Positions 6,341-7,224 of a stretch of 7,224 bases of DNA are shown here, in pieces. The stretch covers positions 1 through 7,224 of the forward strand of contig JBGAIL010000223.1 of the NCBI GenBank assembly GCA_044225565.1, read 5' to 3'. A model generated the notes under the pieces. It was given only the letters and a program-made list of their open reading frames with translations, did not search any database and was not told where the DNA came from. Both the position numbers and the translations under genes were made by a program. The stretch comes from CAVXAE01 sp044225565. Lineage in GTDB: Bacteria; Pseudomonadota; Gammaproteobacteria; Steroidobacterales; Steroidobacteraceae. Within the stretch, counting starts at the first letter, position 1, and every line of letters starts with the position of its first letter.

Positions 6341-6942
6341 CGATGCAGCTCGCCGGCCAGCGGCAGGTCGTGATGCATCGCCATGACGACCATGCCGCCG
6401 CTCGCGGCGTGCTCCTGGATGAGTTGCGCGACGAGCTGCTGGCCGTCGACGTCGAGGTTGGTCGTCGGCTCATCCAGCAGCCAAAGCGTGGCGCCCAGCG
6501 CAACGAGGCCGGCGAGCGCGACGCGGCGACGCTGGCCCGCCGACAGCGTGCGCACGGGCCTGTCAGCCCATTCAGCACCGCCCGTCCTGGAAAGGCCGGC
6601 CCGCAGTTGCGAGGGCAGGAGCCGGCGCCGCAGGCCGACCCAGTAGCGGAGGTTCTCGAAGCCCGTGAGGTCGCCTTTCAACGGGGCTTCGTGGCCCAGA
6701 TAGGCGAGCGCGGCGTGGAAAGCCGGGAGGTCGCGCCGCACGTCCTCGCCATTCCAGAGCACCCGCCCCTCCTCCGGCCATGCGAGAGTGGCCAGCGTGC
6801 GCAGAAGGGTGGTCTTGCCGGCGCCATTCGCGCCGCGCACCTGCAGGACCTGGCCGTTTTCGAGCTTCAGATCGACGCCACGCAGCACGTGCCGGTCGCC
6901 ACGCCACGAATGCAGCCGCTCGCCCCGCAGGCCCCGCTCCAA
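6325..6942 (-). CDS. ccmA: Cytochrome c biogenesis ATP-binding export protein CcmA
   Basis: CcmA is the ABC-type ATPase of the CcmABC(D) complex; its ATP hydrolysis is needed to release heme-loaded CcmE. The 205-residue protein (from the chosen start) has Walker A GANGAGKTT at 37-45, the ABC signature LSAGQ at 133-137, Walker B LWLLDEP at 153-159, the D-loop NLD, and the H-loop region MHHD at 189-192. The start TTG at 6942 is preferred because GAGGGG lies 5 bases upstream and the resulting LERGLRGERL N-terminus fits the family. An in-frame TTG at 6963 would add seven residues but has no Shine-Dalgarno. Its stop overlaps the ATG of the partial ccmB copy, not that of the intact gene. It is the first gene of the operon, divergent from the tRNA. 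Confidence 0.95.
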   Translation of the reverse strand: MERGLRGERLHSWRGDRHVLRGVDLKLENGQVLQVRGANGAGKTTLLRTLATLAWPEEGRVLWNGEDVRRDLPAFHAALAYLGHEAPLKGDLTGFENLRYWVGLRRRLLPSQLRAGLSRTGGAEWADRPVRTLSAGQRRRVALAGLVALGATLWLLDEPTTNLDVDGQQLVAQLIQEHAASGGMVVMAMHHDLPLAGELHRLDLQ

Positions 6943-6947
6943 GTTGA

Positions 6948-6953
6948 CCCCTC
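6948..6953 (-). promoter_or_regulatory. Shine-Dalgarno of ccmA
   Basis: On the minus strand, GAGGGG is followed by TCAAC and then TTG at 6942. This spacing decides the ccmA start in favour of 6942 over the unsupported TTG at 6963. Confidence 0.5.
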
Positions 6954-6989
6954 GTGCCTTCAATGCGGCGCGGAGTCTCGCAAATTCAG

Positions 6990-7001
6990 GGCCTTAAGGC
7001 C
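6990..7001. repeat. 12-base perfect palindrome between ccmA and tRNA-Leu
   Basis: GGCCTTAAGGCC is a perfect palindrome in the divergent intergenic region. It has no loop and no T-tract, so it is not a terminator. It could be a protein-binding site for the ccm promoter or chance in GC-rich DNA. No clear sigma-70 promoter for ccmA could be identified in 6943-7065. Confidence 0.35.
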
Positions 7002-7046
7002 ACACGAGCGGGTGTCTGCACCCTGCGTCGCCGCGGCATTCTTCTG

Positions 7047-7052
7047 TAGAAT
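7047..7052 (+). promoter_or_regulatory. Possible -10 element of the tRNA-Leu gene
   Basis: TAGAAT matches five of six bases of the sigma-70 -10 consensus and ends 13 bases before the mature tRNA 5' end, a sensible distance for a short leader. The following GGCCACGCCCG is GC-rich, as in stringently controlled stable-RNA promoters. No good -35 hexamer is seen at 16-18 bases. The element lies in the right arm of an inverted repeat, CATTCT (7037-7042) and AGAATG (7048-7053). Confidence 0.35.
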
Positions 7053-7065
7053 GGCCACGCCCGAC

Positions 7066-7100
7066 GCCCGGGTGGCGGAATAGGTAGACGCAAGGGACTT
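7066..7100 (+). tRNA. tRNA-Leu(UAA), 5' exon
   Basis: The exon starts with acceptor strand GCCCGGG (7066-7072), then TG, a D-stem GCG (7075-7077) with CGC (7089-7091) around a loop containing GGTAGA, then the 5' anticodon-stem strand AGGGA (7093-7097), and C32, U33 and U34 (7098-7100). This closely follows bacterial tRNA-Leu(UAA). The anticodon loop is broken after U34: the bases that follow do not supply the expected TCCCT stem partner but begin a group I intron. The 3' half of the tRNA lies beyond the window. The identity UAA is inferred from body similarity, insertion position and the guide sequence, because positions 35-36 are not visible. Confidence 0.88.
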
Positions 7101-7224
7101 GAGCAATTTGAGCGCCCAGCGCGGAAACGGCTGGGTGGATGGGGTCAAATTCGGTGGAACAGCAGCACGTCAGGGTGGCTGCAATACCGAGCTAAGCCTG
7201 AAGGGCCGCGCGCATGCGTTTCCC
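7101..7224 (+). ncRNA. Group I (IC3-like) self-splicing intron in tRNA-Leu, 5' part
   Basis: A catalytic RNA that would excise itself from the tRNA precursor; the window ends inside it. Visible elements in order are: P1, exon CTT (7098-7100) pairing with GAG (7110-7112) with a U-G pair at the splice site; P2, GCCCAGC (7114-7120) with GCTGGGT (7130-7136), capped by C7122-G7129, G7123-C7128 and a GAAA tetraloop (7124-7127); the P3 5' strand GGGGTC (7141-7146); P4, TCGGT (7151-7155) with ACCGA (7186-7190); and P5, GCAGC (7162-7166) with GCTGC (7178-7182). The order and motifs (GGATGG, then GTCAAATTCGG, then CCGAGCTAAGC) closely resemble the Azoarcus tRNA-Ile intron and cyanobacterial tRNA-Leu introns as I recall them. 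P6 onward, P7, P8 and the 3' splice site are outside. No endonuclease frame is visible in the part present. Confidence 0.87.

Noticed and set aside
6129..6578. Minus-strand frame of 149 codons ending in SLDLQ just before ccmB
   Set aside because: It is off-frame ccmA followed by the repeat; the SLDLQ ending is simply the copied tail of ccmA. It explains the preserved ATGA at ccmB but is not a separate gene.
7066..7140. Uninterrupted tRNA reading with anticodon TGA (Ser)
   Set aside because: Without an intron the bases after the loop do not pair with AGGGA, and the body is leucine-type; the following sequence instead folds as group I intron elements.
6960..7148. Minus-strand frame of 62 codons upstream of ccmA
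   Set aside because: It runs antisense through the tRNA exon and intron and has no Shine-Dalgarno or family resemblance.

Overview
The window holds a complete nine-gene System I cytochrome c maturation (ccm) operon on the minus strand. It is flanked by the 5' end of a small KGG-repeat stress-protein gene at the left edge and by a plus-strand tRNA-Leu gene at the right edge, cut by the window end and interrupted by a group I intron. High GC, the contiguous order ccmABCDEFGHI and the family-like proteins point to a GC-rich proteobacterium, most likely a gammaproteobacterium. A betaproteobacterium with System I cannot be excluded.

Layout, left to right: minus-strand start of a KGG/con-10-like protein (1-72, continues outside); a 110-base gap with no clear gene or terminator; then, reading right to left, ccmA (6942-6325), a duplicated 5' fragment of ccmB (6328-6146), intact ccmB (6132-5422), ccmC, ccmD, ccmE, ccmF, ccmG, ccmH and ccmI (ending at 183). 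Nearly all junctions are 1- or 4-base stop/start overlaps, so the operon looks translationally coupled. A divergent intergenic region (6943-7065) separates ccmA from the tRNA.

How the genes work together: CcmA (ATPase), CcmB and CcmC with CcmD load heme onto the CcmE chaperone. CcmF with CcmH and CcmI receives apocytochrome c and ligates the heme to it. CcmG and CcmH keep the apocytochrome CXXCH thiols reduced. All hallmark residues are visible, so the pathway looks functional apart from the odd ccmA/ccmB junction.

Main points of interest: (1) the tRNA-Leu(UAA) gene is split after U34 by a group IC3-like self-splicing intron, recognisable from P1, a GAAA-capped P2, P4 and P5. (2) A tandem, about 92% identical duplication of the ccmA-end/ccmB-start junction (period 196 bp, not a multiple of three) puts an out-of-frame partial ccmB between ccmA and intact ccmB; 11 of its 15 differences are silent. 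(3) CcmI appears to lack one TPR-sized block.
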